From: Pantoea sp. CCBC3-3-1
GTDB taxonomy: Bacteria; Pseudomonadota; Gammaproteobacteria; Enterobacterales; Enterobacteriaceae
Reading direction: 5' to 3'
NCBI RefSeq assembly: GCF_007981265.1
Contig: NZ_CP034363.1
Location: 4,774,001 to 4,838,000, forward strand
DNA length: 64,000 nt
This document shows positions 36,290-47,060 of the stretch, one piece after another; position 1 is the first letter of the stretch; each line of letters opens with the position of its first letter. Both the position numbers and the translations under genes were made by a program. Under the pieces are notes generated by a model that did no database searches, was not told the origin of the DNA, and worked only from the letters and a program-made list of their open reading frames with translations.

Positions 36290-38719
36290 TTACAGCAGCT
36301 GCGCCAGACGATTAATATCTGACTGGATTGCTCCGGCGGTCACGTCGCGTCCCGCGCCCGGCCCACGGATCACCAGTGGGTTATCACGATACCAGCGGCT
36401 TTCTATCGCAAACACGTTATCGCAAGGCAGCAGGGAAGCCAGAGGATGCTCGCTTCTCACGGCTTCTACGCCAACACGCGCTTTGCCATTAGCATCAAAG
36501 CGTGCGACATAACGCAGCACCAGCCCCATTTCCTGCGCGGCCTCAAAACGTTGCTGCATCTGATCGTTCAGCGTTTCACCATTCTCAAAGAAGTGATCCA
36601 CGGACTCGCCTTCGCAGTTTTTTGGCACCAGAGATTCAACGCGCACCTGATCCGGTTCAATGTCATAGCCAGCTTCACGCGCCAGGATCACCAGCTTGCG
36701 CATCACATCCTGACCAGACAGATCGACGCGCGGATCCGGCTCGGTCAACCCCTGTTGCCAGGCCTGATCGACCAGTTCGGTAAACGGAACCGTGCCGTCA
36801 TATTGCAGAAACAGCCATGACAGGGTGCCGGAGAAAATGCCGCTAATAGAGAGAATACTGTCGCCGCTTTCCCGCAGATCGCGCACCGTATGGTTAACCG
36901 GTAATCCAGCGCCGACCGTGGCATTGTAGAGCCAGCGACGCCCGGTTTTCGCAAAAGCGTCGCGGATTTGGCGGTAACGATCGCTGCTGGAAGCTCCGGC
37001 CACTTTATTAGCGCTAATAACGTGGAAACCATGACTGGCGAAATCAAGATACTGATCGGCCAGCTGTTCGCTGGCGGTAACGTCCAGTACTACCAGGTCG
37101 TCAAACGGGTGTGCGCGCATCCACAGGAACAGCGATTCTTCATCCTGCTCAACCGCTTCATCCTCAAAAAATGCCAGCGCACGACGGGCATCCAGCCCGT
37201 CATAGCTCAGCAAACTGCGCCGGCTGTCGACGACGCCAGCCAGCACATATTCAAAACCGGTACGGGCAGAAAGGCTCTCCTGCTCGCGGCCAAACAGCTC
37301 CAGCCAGCGGGAACCAATATTGCCTTTACCAAACAGTACCAGACCGATTTGTTTTTCAGCGCGGAACAGCGACTGGTGCAGACCTCGAATCAGATGCTCA
37401 GTAGGCCCAACACGCAGCACGGCGACCAGGCTTATGCCCTCTTCTGACTGCCAGATAAACTCGACCGGCTGGTCTTTTAACTGCTGCCAGAAACGGTGGC
37501 TGTGCAGCGGATTACGACACACGCCTGCACCAACCAGCGCAACCAGCGCCATGCTTTCACGTAACTGTAAGCGACCCGGAATGCCCGCATCCTGCAACAA
37601 CGTCAGTGCGCTGCTCACCACTTCCGAGGTGTAGCAAAGCTGGATGAGGTTGCGATCCGGATGGATACCCGTCGCCAACGGACGTAGCTGCGCGCGCTGC
37701 AACAGCCGTTCAATTTCTTTGTGCGTGGTGGAAAAATCATGCTGCGGCGGTACCTGGAACTCAATCAGGCAGACGTCATCATGACTGGTGACAATGCGCG
37801 CACCGGTGCCGGAGGCCAGCACGCGTTCAATACGGGTCGATCCCTGTTCGGGTTGATAGCTACAACGCAGCTGCAAATCAATATCGCTGCCGGAAACCGG
37901 TTGCAGCGTGCGGGTATGCAAAACCGGCGCGGCCAGGCGAGCCAGCTCGCTGGCTTCGTCCAGACGCAGCAGAGGCAGCAGGCAGGCATCTTTCACCTTG
38001 CGCGGATCGGCACTGTATACCCCGGCGACATCACTCCAGATGGTGACGCGAGATACGCCAGCCAGCGCGCCGATTTGGGTAGCGGAGTAGTCACTACCGT
38101 TACGGCCTAGTAAAACGGTTTCGCCGTCATCATTACGACTGATAAAACCTGTTACCACCAGACGCTGCCCGGGATGCTGAGCAAGCAGCTGCTGTAACAG
38201 CGGCCAGGATTTTCCCTCATCCACCTGCGGCTGCGCAGCCCGCTCGGCGCGCAGGAAATCCCTTGCGTCCAGCCAGCTCGCAGCAATATCACGCTGGTGC
38301 AAAACAGCGGCCATCAGGCGGGCTGACCAAATTTCACCGTGCCCGACTACTTCGGCATAGGCCGCGTCGGTAATGGGGCCATCCAGCAGCGCAGCGAGTT
38401 TTTCCAGGTCATGAATAAACTCAGTTACCAGCGTCTCCGCCATGGGTGCCGGCAGCAGCGAGCTAATTAGCTCGCTCTGATAGCGACGAAGCGCCTGCTG
38501 CACCTGATGAGCAGACAACCGATCGCTCTGGCTCAGCTTAAGCCAGCTGATTAACTGATTGGTGGTGCTACCTGCCGCCGAGACCACCATCACATCGCCA
38601 GGATTGCTGTACTCCGCCATAATCCCCGCGACCCGCTGATAACATTTAGCATCGGCAAGACTGCTGCCACCAAACTTATGCAACTGACGCGTTCCTGCTG
38701 CCACTGCTGACTGACTCAT
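36290..38719 (-). CDS. metL: Bifunctional aspartokinase II-homoserine dehydrogenase II
   Basis: Catalyses the first and third steps from aspartate to homoserine for methionine. 809 residues (E. coli 810). The aspartokinase part spans about residues 1-450 (HKFGGSSLADAKCY, then GRNGSDYSAT). The homoserine dehydrogenase part follows, with nucleotide motif VLFGKGNIGSRWLELFGREQ near 460 and NKVAGAS. Starts 2 bp after the metB stop, so the two are translationally coupled under the metB met boxes. Confidence 0.97.
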   Translation of the reverse strand: MSQSAVAAGTRQLHKFGGSSLADAKCYQRVAGIMAEYSNPGDVMVVSAAGSTTNQLISWLKLSQSDRLSAHQVQQALRRYQSELISSLLPAPMAETLVTEFIHDLEKLAALLDGPITDAAYAEVVGHGEIWSARLMAAVLHQRDIAASWLDARDFLRAERAAQPQVDEGKSWPLLQQLLAQHPGQRLVVTGFISRNDDGETVLLGRNGSDYSATQIGALAGVSRVTIWSDVAGVYSADPRKVKDACLLPLLRLDEASELARLAAPVLHTRTLQPVSGSDIDLQLRCSYQPEQGSTRIERVLASGTGARIVTSHDDVCLIEFQVPPQHDFSTTHKEIERLLQRAQLRPLATGIHPDRNLIQLCYTSEVVSSALTLLQDAGIPGRLQLRESMALVALVGAGVCRNPLHSHRFWQQLKDQPVEFIWQSEEGISLVAVLRVGPTEHLIRGLHQSLFRAEKQIGLVLFGKGNIGSRWLELFGREQESLSARTGFEYVLAGVVDSRRSLLSYDGLDARRALAFFEDEAVEQDEESLFLWMRAHPFDDLVVLDVTASEQLADQYLDFASHGFHVISANKVAGASSSDRYRQIRDAFAKTGRRWLYNATVGAGLPVNHTVRDLRESGDSILSISGIFSGTLSWLFLQYDGTVPFTELVDQAWQQGLTEPDPRVDLSGQDVMRKLVILAREAGYDIEPDQVRVESLVPKNCEGESVDHFFENGETLNDQMQQRFEAAQEMGLVLRYVARFDANGKARVGVEAVRSEHPLASLLPCDNVFAIESRWYRDNPLVIRGPGAGRDVTAGAIQSDINRLAQLL

Positions 38720-38721
38720 GC

Positions 38722-39882
38722 TTACCTCTCGGCCGCTATCCGGAATGCATTATCCAGATCGGCGATTAAATCTTCGTGGTCTTCAATTCCTACGGATATC
38801 CGCAGTAGCGTTTCGGAAATACCCGCCGCTGCCCGTGCCTCTGCTGACATTCCTGCATGGGTCATGGTAGCCGTATGCGAGATAAGACTTTCCACGCCGC
38901 CTAACGACTCCGCCAGGGTAAACAATTCCAGCGCTTTCAGGAAACGGCGCAGGGTCTGTTCGTCGCCATCCAGCTCAAAACTGAGCATGGCACCAAAGCC
39001 TTTTTGCTGACGTACGGCAAACTGGTGGCCCGCATTTTCGGGTAAAGAAGGATGATACAACTTTTTCACCAGCGGCTGTTGCTTCAGATAGTCAACAATG
39101 GCCAGCGCGTTACGCTGAGCCGCCGCCATACGTGGTGCCAGCGTACGCAGGCCACGAAGCAATAAATAGCTGTCGAAAGCTGCACCTGTCACACCGATAT
39201 TATTTGCCCACCATGCCAGTTCGGTGACAAGCGCAGGATCTTTAGCAATGACCGCACCGGCAACCACATCGGAATGACCGTTAAGATATTTGGTGCAGGA
39301 ATGGATGACCAGGTCTGCGCCCAGCGCCAGCGGATTTTGTAGCGCGGGACTGAGGAACGTGTTATCCACAACGCTGACAGCGCCCGCTTCGGCCGCCGCT
39401 TTACAGATCGATGCAATATCCACTACGCGCAGCAGAGGATTACTTGGGCTTTCTACCAACACCAGCTTAGGCTTTTCAGCCAGCGCCGCTTTTAAGGCCG
39501 CCTCATCACCCTGATCGACAAACTTCACGCGATAAGCGCCACGCTTGCTCAGGCTATCGAAAAGACGATAGCTGCCGCCGTAACAATCGTGTGGCGCAAC
39601 CAGCAGATCGCCAGGCTTCAGAAAGACGGTACAGACCAGATGAATCGCCGACATACCGGTATTGGTCATGACCGCACCAGCACCGCCTTCCAGTTCGGCC
39701 AGCGCACGTTGTACGACGTCACGCGTTGGATTACCGCGACGAGAGTAGTCGTGCGCGCGTGGCTCATTAAAATCGGTAAAGTTATAGGTGCTGGAAAGAT
39801 GAATCGGGGGGACAACGCAGCCATATTGCTCGTCATCATTCAAACCGCTGCGAACTGCGATGGTTGCCTGTTTACGCGTCAT
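38722..39882 (-). CDS. metB: Cystathionine gamma-synthase
   Basis: PLP enzyme that joins O-succinylhomoserine and cysteine. 386 residues, the E. coli length. The PLP lysine is K198 in IHSCTKYLNGHSD, and the Cys/Met-metabolism signature DLVIHSCTKYLNGHSDV is intact. First gene of metBL, divergent from metJ across a met-box array. Confidence 0.97.
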   Translation of the reverse strand: MTRKQATIAVRSGLNDDEQYGCVVPPIHLSSTYNFTDFNEPRAHDYSRRGNPTRDVVQRALAELEGGAGAVMTNTGMSAIHLVCTVFLKPGDLLVAPHDCYGGSYRLFDSLSKRGAYRVKFVDQGDEAALKAALAEKPKLVLVESPSNPLLRVVDIASICKAAAEAGAVSVVDNTFLSPALQNPLALGADLVIHSCTKYLNGHSDVVAGAVIAKDPALVTELAWWANNIGVTGAAFDSYLLLRGLRTLAPRMAAAQRNALAIVDYLKQQPLVKKLYHPSLPENAGHQFAVRQQKGFGAMLSFELDGDEQTLRRFLKALELFTLAESLGGVESLISHTATMTHAGMSAEARAAAGISETLLRISVGIEDHEDLIADLDNAFRIAAER

Positions 39883-39940
39883 GGTGCATAAATTCCTGCA
39901 GGAGAATTAAGAAGAGCGACCAGCATAACAGGGTGTCGAT

Positions 39941-39988
39941 AGACGTCAATACATCTGGACATCTAAATGTCTTTGCGTATAGATTGAG
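39941..39988 (-). promoter_or_regulatory. met-box array between metB and metJ
   Basis: Tandem 8-mers AGACGTCA-ATACATCT-GGACATCT-AAATGTCT (39941-39972), followed by two weaker copies to 39988, lie between the divergent metB and metJ genes. They should give strong MetJ control of metBL and autoregulation of metJ. Confidence 0.88.
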
Positions 39989-40124
39989 CAATTCGGCAAT
40001 AACCGTTAATATTATGCTTCTTGAGCCAGCAGAAAGTGGTTCTGTCGCGTGTGATGGGCTCCAACTTCGGGCATAATTAGCCGGATTTCGGCATTTTTCA
40101 CTTTTAATTAATTTAAGGTAACCC

Positions 40125-40442
40125 ATGGCTGAATGGAACGGCGAATATATCAGCCCTTACGCTGAGCACGGTAAGAAGAGCGAGCAAGTCAAAAAAATCA
40201 CGGTATCCATTCCGTTAAAGGTGCTGAAGATTTTGACCGATGAGCGCACGCGCCGTCAGGTCAATAATTTACGCCATGCCACCAACAGCGAATTGCTGTG
40301 CGAAGCATTCCTGCATGCTTTCACTGGGCAACCGCTGCCGGATGATGTCGACCTGCGCAAAGAACGCAGCGACGAAATCCCGGAAGAGGCAAAAGCCATC
40401 ATGCGGGAGATGGGCGTCGATCCGGATACCTGGGAATACTAA
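40125..40442 (+). CDS. metJ: Methionine repressor MetJ
   Basis: 105 residues, nearly identical to E. coli MetJ. The ribbon-helix-helix begins at [20 protein letters not shown] (about residues 23-42), the strand that enters the major groove of met boxes. Uses S-adenosylmethionine as corepressor. ATG 40125 preceded by AAGGT. The terminator hairpin that follows marks the edge of conserved synteny; the next two genes are foreign to this position. Confidence 0.98.
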   Translation: MAEWNGEYISPYAEHGKKSEQVKKITVSIPLKVLKILTDERTRRQVNNLRHATNSELLCEAFLHAFTGQPLPDDVDLRKERSDEIPEEAKAIMREMGVDPDTWEY

Positions 40443-40479
40443 CGTTCCCTGCGGAACTCGCACTGTCCGCTTTCTCTTC

Positions 40480-40530
40480 CTGGCAGCAAACTTTCCTGCG
40501 GAAATTTGCTGCCAGTACCTTTATTTTCTT
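40480..40530 (+). terminator. metJ terminator
   Basis: CTGGCAGCAAA and TTTGCTGCCAG enclose an inner TTTCC-TGC-GGAAA, making a 16-bp stem with one bulged C, then TACCTTTATTTTCTT. A smaller hairpin GTTCC-CTGC-GGAAC sits just before it at 40443-40456. Confidence 0.85.
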
Positions 40531-40634
40531 AACCCCCCTGGCTGCTGCACTTTTTTATAACAAAACGTCCTATATCCAGTAAACCTCTTCTAACCTGCAA
40601 TCGAAATGTAAATTACTATATAGAATTATCGCTA

Positions 40635-40663
40635 TTGTACGAATTAAATAAAAACACTAAAAT
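40635..40663 (+). promoter_or_regulatory. Candidate promoter of the tpsBA pair
   Basis: TTGTAC, 17-bp spacer, TAAAAT, 38 bp before the tpsB start in a strongly AT-rich stretch. Pattern-based only. Confidence 0.45.
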
Positions 40664-40701
40664 ATGGCAATAATAATGGATTATTAAACCTGGATTTAAT
40701 C

Positions 40702-42429
40702 ATGGACAGATACGTCAACATCAAAATGATGTTGCTGCCTTTTCTTGCTGCTTTTTTTATTCACACTATGGAATCCCGGGCAGCAGAAACGGTACTCCCT
40801 CAACTAAAAAATGCTGAAAAAAAATTTAACACTCAGACAGCAAATCGTGTCGAACAGGATAAGAGCCGTAAAGAAAACCTGCAAAAAACGGCAAAAGAAA
40901 TGCGCTCTTCTAAAAAAAACCTGGAAAAATTCGCCATTAGTTTTCCTGAAGAATCACCCTGCTACCTGATTAATGACATTTATTATAAAAAAGATAATGA
41001 TAAGTTAAACCTCAGCACATTGCATTACTTTACCGATCAGGCAAAGGAAAAATGCCTGGGCAGTAAAGGTATCAAATTACTGGCAGATGTTATGCAAAAT
41101 GAGATTATTCGACTGGGTTACATTACAACCAGAATAAGCATGCCGCAGCAAAATCTTAACAGCCATGAATTACACTTTGATATTATAGCAGGGAATATTG
41201 GTAAAATTAAACTCGTCGAAGGAGGAGCAAACTATATTAATTTGAAAAACACGCTCCCTTTCGCCGAAGGCGATCTTCTTAATCTCAGCGATCTGGAACA
41301 AGGTAGCTTTAACCTGCAACGCGTGCCTGGCTCTACGGTGAAAATTAATCTCATCCCAGGTACCGAAAAAGGGGAAAGCGATATCCTAATCCATCGTGAA
41401 CAGGATAAATTTTGGCAGGTGGGTGCCTGGCTCAATGATGCAGGAAGCAAAGCAACGGGGCGTTACCAGGCGGGAACAGTATTTTATCTCAATAATATTA
41501 CTTCACTGAGTGACACACTGTATCTCTCCCTGAGTCATGATATTGATACGCGAAATAAGCCTCAGGGTAGCAGCAACCAGTCTTTTGGCTACAGCATTCC
41601 ATGGGAATATTGGTGGATGGATCTGTACGCCAGCCGCAGTCGCTACCAGCAGCATGTACAAGGTAACTGGTCAGGCTGGATGCTGAATAACGATAACTTT
41701 TATTACAGCGTACAGCTTAACCGTCAGCTGTCGAACACCGTGCATCAGCGCACAACGATGGGCTTGCAGATTTTTAATGCCCGCTCACGCTACTACTATG
41801 AGGATGTCGAGCTAGCCAGCATGCGTAAACATAATGCTGGATGGAAAGCAGTCCTACAGCACCAGCACTACTTTGAGAAAGCAGTGGTAAATGGCAGCCT
41901 GAGTTATCAAAAAAAGATGCCCTGGTTTGGTAGTTCTTCCACGCAAGAACAACAAATGAATTTCATCGACAGTAAAGGGCGGGTTATCAGCTTTGATTTA
42001 CAAGCCTCAATGAATATTGCTCTGCTTACACAGACGCTAAATTATTCTCCTCATTTTATGCTACAGCTTTCACCTGACACGCTTTCATCACTGGATGGAT
42101 TCGCGCTGGGCAATCGCTGGACGGTTCGCGGTTTCGATGGGGAAGCTAACTTGCAGGAAAATCAGGGATGGTATTGGCGAAACGATATTACCTGGGTTTT
42201 ACCAGATAAAAGCTTTCAACCTTATTTAGGCCTGGATGTTGGAAGAGTCATTGGCAATAAAAATCAACAATACTATTCGGGAAAAATGCTTGCAGGCAGC
42301 GTTATCGGCTTACGTGGCAGAGCATGGAACACCGGCTATGATATTTATGCCGGAACACCTCTAAAAAAACCACAGGGGTTCCATACCGATCCGCTAAACT
42401 TAGGTTTTTCGCTTCAGTGGAAATATTAA
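40702..42429 (+). CDS. Two-partner secretion outer-membrane transporter (ShlB/FhaC/HecB family)
   Basis: 575 residues: signal peptide to about residue 27, a highly charged helical segment at 33-80, a POTRA region at about 84-230 with paired cysteines C87 and C118 and RLGYITTRISMPQQNLNSHEL, then a 16-strand-type beta barrel ending in aromatic GFSLQWKY. The barrel carries the family motif VRGFDGE at 475-481 (VRGY/F lid-lock arginine). It should secrete the downstream adhesin-like protein across the outer membrane. Codon use and base composition are AT-richer than neighbours, and gene order BA with a 74-bp gap suggests one transcript. I recognise the family, not an individual named protein. Confidence 0.9.
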   Translation: MDRYVNIKMMLLPFLAAFFIHTMESRAAETVLPQLKNAEKKFNTQTANRVEQDKSRKENLQKTAKEMRSSKKNLEKFAISFPEESPCYLINDIYYKKDNDKLNLSTLHYFTDQAKEKCLGSKGIKLLADVMQNEIIRLGYITTRISMPQQNLNSHELHFDIIAGNIGKIKLVEGGANYINLKNTLPFAEGDLLNLSDLEQGSFNLQRVPGSTVKINLIPGTEKGESDILIHREQDKFWQVGAWLNDAGSKATGRYQAGTVFYLNNITSLSDTLYLSLSHDIDTRNKPQGSSNQSFGYSIPWEYWWMDLYASRSRYQQHVQGNWSGWMLNNDNFYYSVQLNRQLSNTVHQRTTMGLQIFNARSRYYYEDVELASMRKHNAGWKAVLQHQHYFEKAVVNGSLSYQKKMPWFGSSSTQEQQMNFIDSKGRVISFDLQASMNIALLTQTLNYSPHFMLQLSPDTLSSLDGFALGNRWTVRGFDGEANLQENQGWYWRNDITWVLPDKSFQPYLGLDVGRVIGNKNQQYYSGKMLAGSVIGLRGRAWNTGYDIYAGTPLKKPQGFHTDPLNLGFSLQWKY

Positions 42430-42503
42430 AAGGAGACTACATACCCATTCACTATCATCTCAATATTAAAAAACAGGAAAAACCAATCTTAAAGGACTAA
42501 TAA

Positions 42504-44102
42504 ATGAAACTTCATAAATTTAATGCACTATTTTTAATAACTACATTTGCTATTGCTTCACACTCTGCGTTTGCCAATCCAACCAGTTACACCCACCGGA
42601 ATGGTTCAACCGTAGTTGATATCAATAAAGCTGATGCCAACGGGCTTTCCCATAACATGTGGACAGATTTTAACGTTAGTAAAAAAGGCATGGTGTTAAA
42701 CAATAGTACAGAAAACTTAATACGTGATAGCGGTAATATTGCGAAAAATAATAATCTGGATACTGCCGCCAAAGTCATCCTGAATGAAGTTATTTCCAAT
42801 AAGGCCAGTACGTTGAGTGGGTTTATCGAAGTCGCCGGCCAGAAAGCCGATGTTATTATCGCTAACCCTAACGGTATTACCTGTTCTGGCTGTAGCTTTA
42901 TTAACACCAGCCGCACCACACTGACGACCGGCACACCGGTCATGGCGGACGGCGCGCTGACAGGTTTTAATGTTACTCAGGGCCGCGTCACTATCAACGG
43001 TAATGGCCTGAAGAACAAGCAAAGCTATACCGATATTCTGGCAGAAACTGTTCGCATCAACGGTTTGGTTGAAACTGACTCTTTAAACGCGGTTGCCGGA
43101 AAATATAGCTGGGATAGCGCAAGCAGCACGTCAACTTCTGCTGGCGGCCACACGTTGTTCACGACGGCTATCGATGTCAGCGCGCTGGGCGGCGTGACGG
43201 CAGGCGTTATTCAGCTGCAAACGACGAAAGCTGGCATCGGGGTCAATAACAACGGCACGCTCTCCGCAGACGCTATTCAGATCTCATCAAATGGCTCGCT
43301 GACGAATACTGGCACAATGAAGGCCAGCGGTAGCGCTGTGCTTTCCTCTGCTGCTTCAATGAACAATTCAGGTTCGATCAGGGGTAAAAATGTGCAGCTG
43401 GTTTCCTCAAATGCGCTTAATAATAGTGGAACAGTGAAAGCAGATAATGTTCTGTACACGCTGGCGAACGGGAAGATTTCTAACTCGGCGAAAGGAACAC
43501 TGAGCGGAACCAGCGCATATCAGATCGTCTCTTATACCGGTGATATTGAGAACAACGGTGTGATTGAGTCAGAGGGTGCAGTCTATGCGCGTACCGGCTA
43601 TATGCCTAACGAAAGCTATGTTCTGGCTCCGATAGCGAACACCAGCATTATCAATACCGGCAGCATCACTGGCGCGACAGGTGTAACACTACAGGCAACT
43701 AAGGCGATTACATTGACGACCGGATCTGTCGCTACGCAGGCTGCTGCTTACCTGAGCGCAGAGACTGTAAATAATGCAACAAGCCTGAGCGGCAATAATA
43801 TTACTGTTTATGCCAACACTTTTGAAAATACCGGAACGCTGCAGGCCTCAAACCAGCTGACGGTTACGGGTGTGAGCGGGATCAGCAACTACGGAACGCT
43901 GGAAGGCAAAACGTTAACGCTTAACACCGAAGGCAAAATCAGTAGTACTTCCTGCTCCTGGTTTGCACTGTGCAAAAAAGGCACAATTTCCGCAGAAAAA
44001 TTAGCCATTAATGCGCCAAAAGTCAGTAAGATCAGTGATCTTGGTGGCAACATCATCGCCCAAGTCGTTGAACTCAATAAGCCTGAGACTACCGGCTTTT
44101 AA
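42504..44102 (+). CDS. Small TpsA exoprotein, filamentous-haemagglutinin-type
   Basis: 532 residues. Signal peptide MKLHKFNALFLITTFAIASH... cleaved near residue 24 (AFA-NP). The TPS secretion domain at about 30-230 has the hallmark ANPNGITCSGCSFINTSR (NPNG at 121-124, C127 and C130). Residues about 235-475 form degenerate repeats of roughly 20 residues centred on N-T/S/N-G-T/S, typical of a right-handed beta helix. A cysteine pair C484/C490 (CSWFALC) lies 43-49 residues from the end. There is no haemagglutinin repeat extension, pretoxin, VENN motif or C-terminal toxin, and no immunity-like gene follows. Most relatives have 1000-5000 residues. SD AAAGGA 9 nt upstream. Probable role: surface adhesin or contact factor; substrate unknown. 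Confidence 0.88.
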   Translation: MKLHKFNALFLITTFAIASHSAFANPTSYTHRNGSTVVDINKADANGLSHNMWTDFNVSKKGMVLNNSTENLIRDSGNIAKNNNLDTAAKVILNEVISNKASTLSGFIEVAGQKADVIIANPNGITCSGCSFINTSRTTLTTGTPVMADGALTGFNVTQGRVTINGNGLKNKQSYTDILAETVRINGLVETDSLNAVAGKYSWDSASSTSTSAGGHTLFTTAIDVSALGGVTAGVIQLQTTKAGIGVNNNGTLSADAIQISSNGSLTNTGTMKASGSAVLSSAASMNNSGSIRGKNVQLVSSNALNNSGTVKADNVLYTLANGKISNSAKGTLSGTSAYQIVSYTGDIENNGVIESEGAVYARTGYMPNESYVLAPIANTSIINTGSITGATGVTLQATKAITLTTGSVATQAAAYLSAETVNNATSLSGNNITVYANTFENTGTLQASNQLTVTGVSGISNYGTLEGKTLTLNTEGKISSTSCSWFALCKKGTISAEKLAINAPKVSKISDLGGNIIAQVVELNKPETTGF

Positions 44103-44121
44103 TGACGGTTCGCTTCACATG

Positions 44122-44165
44122 ATGTTCCGGACCTGCATCATAAATAACGATCGCATCCGGAACAT
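44122..44165. repeat. 10-bp inverted repeat after tpsA
   Basis: ATGTTCCGGA at 44122-44131 and TCCGGAACAT at 44156-44165 with a 24-nt AT-rich centre, directly before the shared terminator. Could be a second hairpin or an end of the inserted segment. Confidence 0.6.
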
Positions 44166-44193
44166 AAAAAAACCCAGCCGAGGCTGGGTTTTT
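44165..44193. terminator. Bidirectional terminator, tpsA and rpmE
   Basis: AAAAAACCCAGCC-GA-GGCTGGGTTTTTTATT with A and T runs on both sides, between convergent tpsA and rpmE. Confidence 0.92.
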
Positions 44194-44231
44194 TATTACA
44201 TCCGAAACGGGAACCGTTTCTGTCGGGCTGC

Positions 44232-44444
44232 TTATTTAGCGCCTGGGATGCTGAAACGCTTGTTGAAGCGGTCAACACGACCACCGCTGGCAACATCACG
44301 CTGCTTACCGGTATAGAACGGGTGGCATTTGCCGCACACGTCCAGGTTCAGGTCGTGACCCACGGTTGAGCGGGTTTTGATTTCGTTACCGCAAGAACAT
44401 TTAGCAGTAACTTCAGCGTAATTTGGGTGAATACCTTTTTTCAT
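44232..44444 (-). CDS. rpmE: 50S ribosomal protein L31
   Basis: 70 residues from [20 protein letters not shown]. The zinc ligands C16, C18, C37 and C40 are present, so this is the zinc-containing (C+) form that the zinc-free paralogue replaces during zinc starvation in many bacteria. Divergent from priA and convergent with tpsA. Confidence 0.98.
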   Translation of the reverse strand: MKKGIHPNYAEVTAKCSCGNEIKTRSTVGHDLNLDVCGKCHPFYTGKQRDVASGGRVDRFNKRFSIPGAK

Positions 44445-44654
44445 GGGAAACCTCAGTTAAGGCCGTGTCGCTCTCCCGTGCCAGGATAACCCTGCACCGG
44501 CACCACACGAAGATTAAAAATTCAGGTGTTTTGATACCGAAAAGCCGTATCAACGGCGGCGAACTATACAGAAAATAACCGCTCGCTGCAATCGAATCCG
44601 CACAATCCGGAAGACACAGTGTACACTATCTCGCTCACTATTTCATCCGGATGA

Positions 44655-46856
<2,202 letters not shown>

Positions 46857-46970
46857 AACAGCCCTGCTATGGTGACAATGCGCTGCGAGACGTTTCGAAA
46901 AAATTCGCACAAGTCAGCGTTTTTATGCAAATTAAGTAACTTCATTAATGGACATCGGTTAGTTTTGTAG

Positions 46971-47010
46971 AGGGCATTGAGCAGGCAAGAGCGCTGACGA
47001 TGCCCTTTTT
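46971..47010 (+). terminator. Terminator between priA and cytR
   Basis: AGGGCAT at 46971-46977 and ATGCCCT at 47000-47006 with a 22-nt inner region, followed by T5. Confidence 0.65.
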
Positions 47011-47029
47011 CAATATCCTGGACAGTCAG

Positions 47030-47045
47030 GTCAGCGCAAGCTGAC
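47030..47045 (+). other. GNRA hairpin beside the cytR ribosome-binding site
   Basis: GTCAGC, loop GCAA, GCTGAC: a perfect 6-bp stem capped by a GNRA tetraloop, ending 3 nt before the GAGGAG Shine-Dalgarno of cytR. Confidence 0.65.
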
Positions 47046-47060
47046 GTGAGGAGAATAGCG

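Noticed and set aside
42504..44230. Contact-dependent inhibition (CdiA-CT toxin plus immunity gene)
   Set aside because: TpsA lacks a VENN or pretoxin motif and a toxin domain, and no small gene follows before rpmE.
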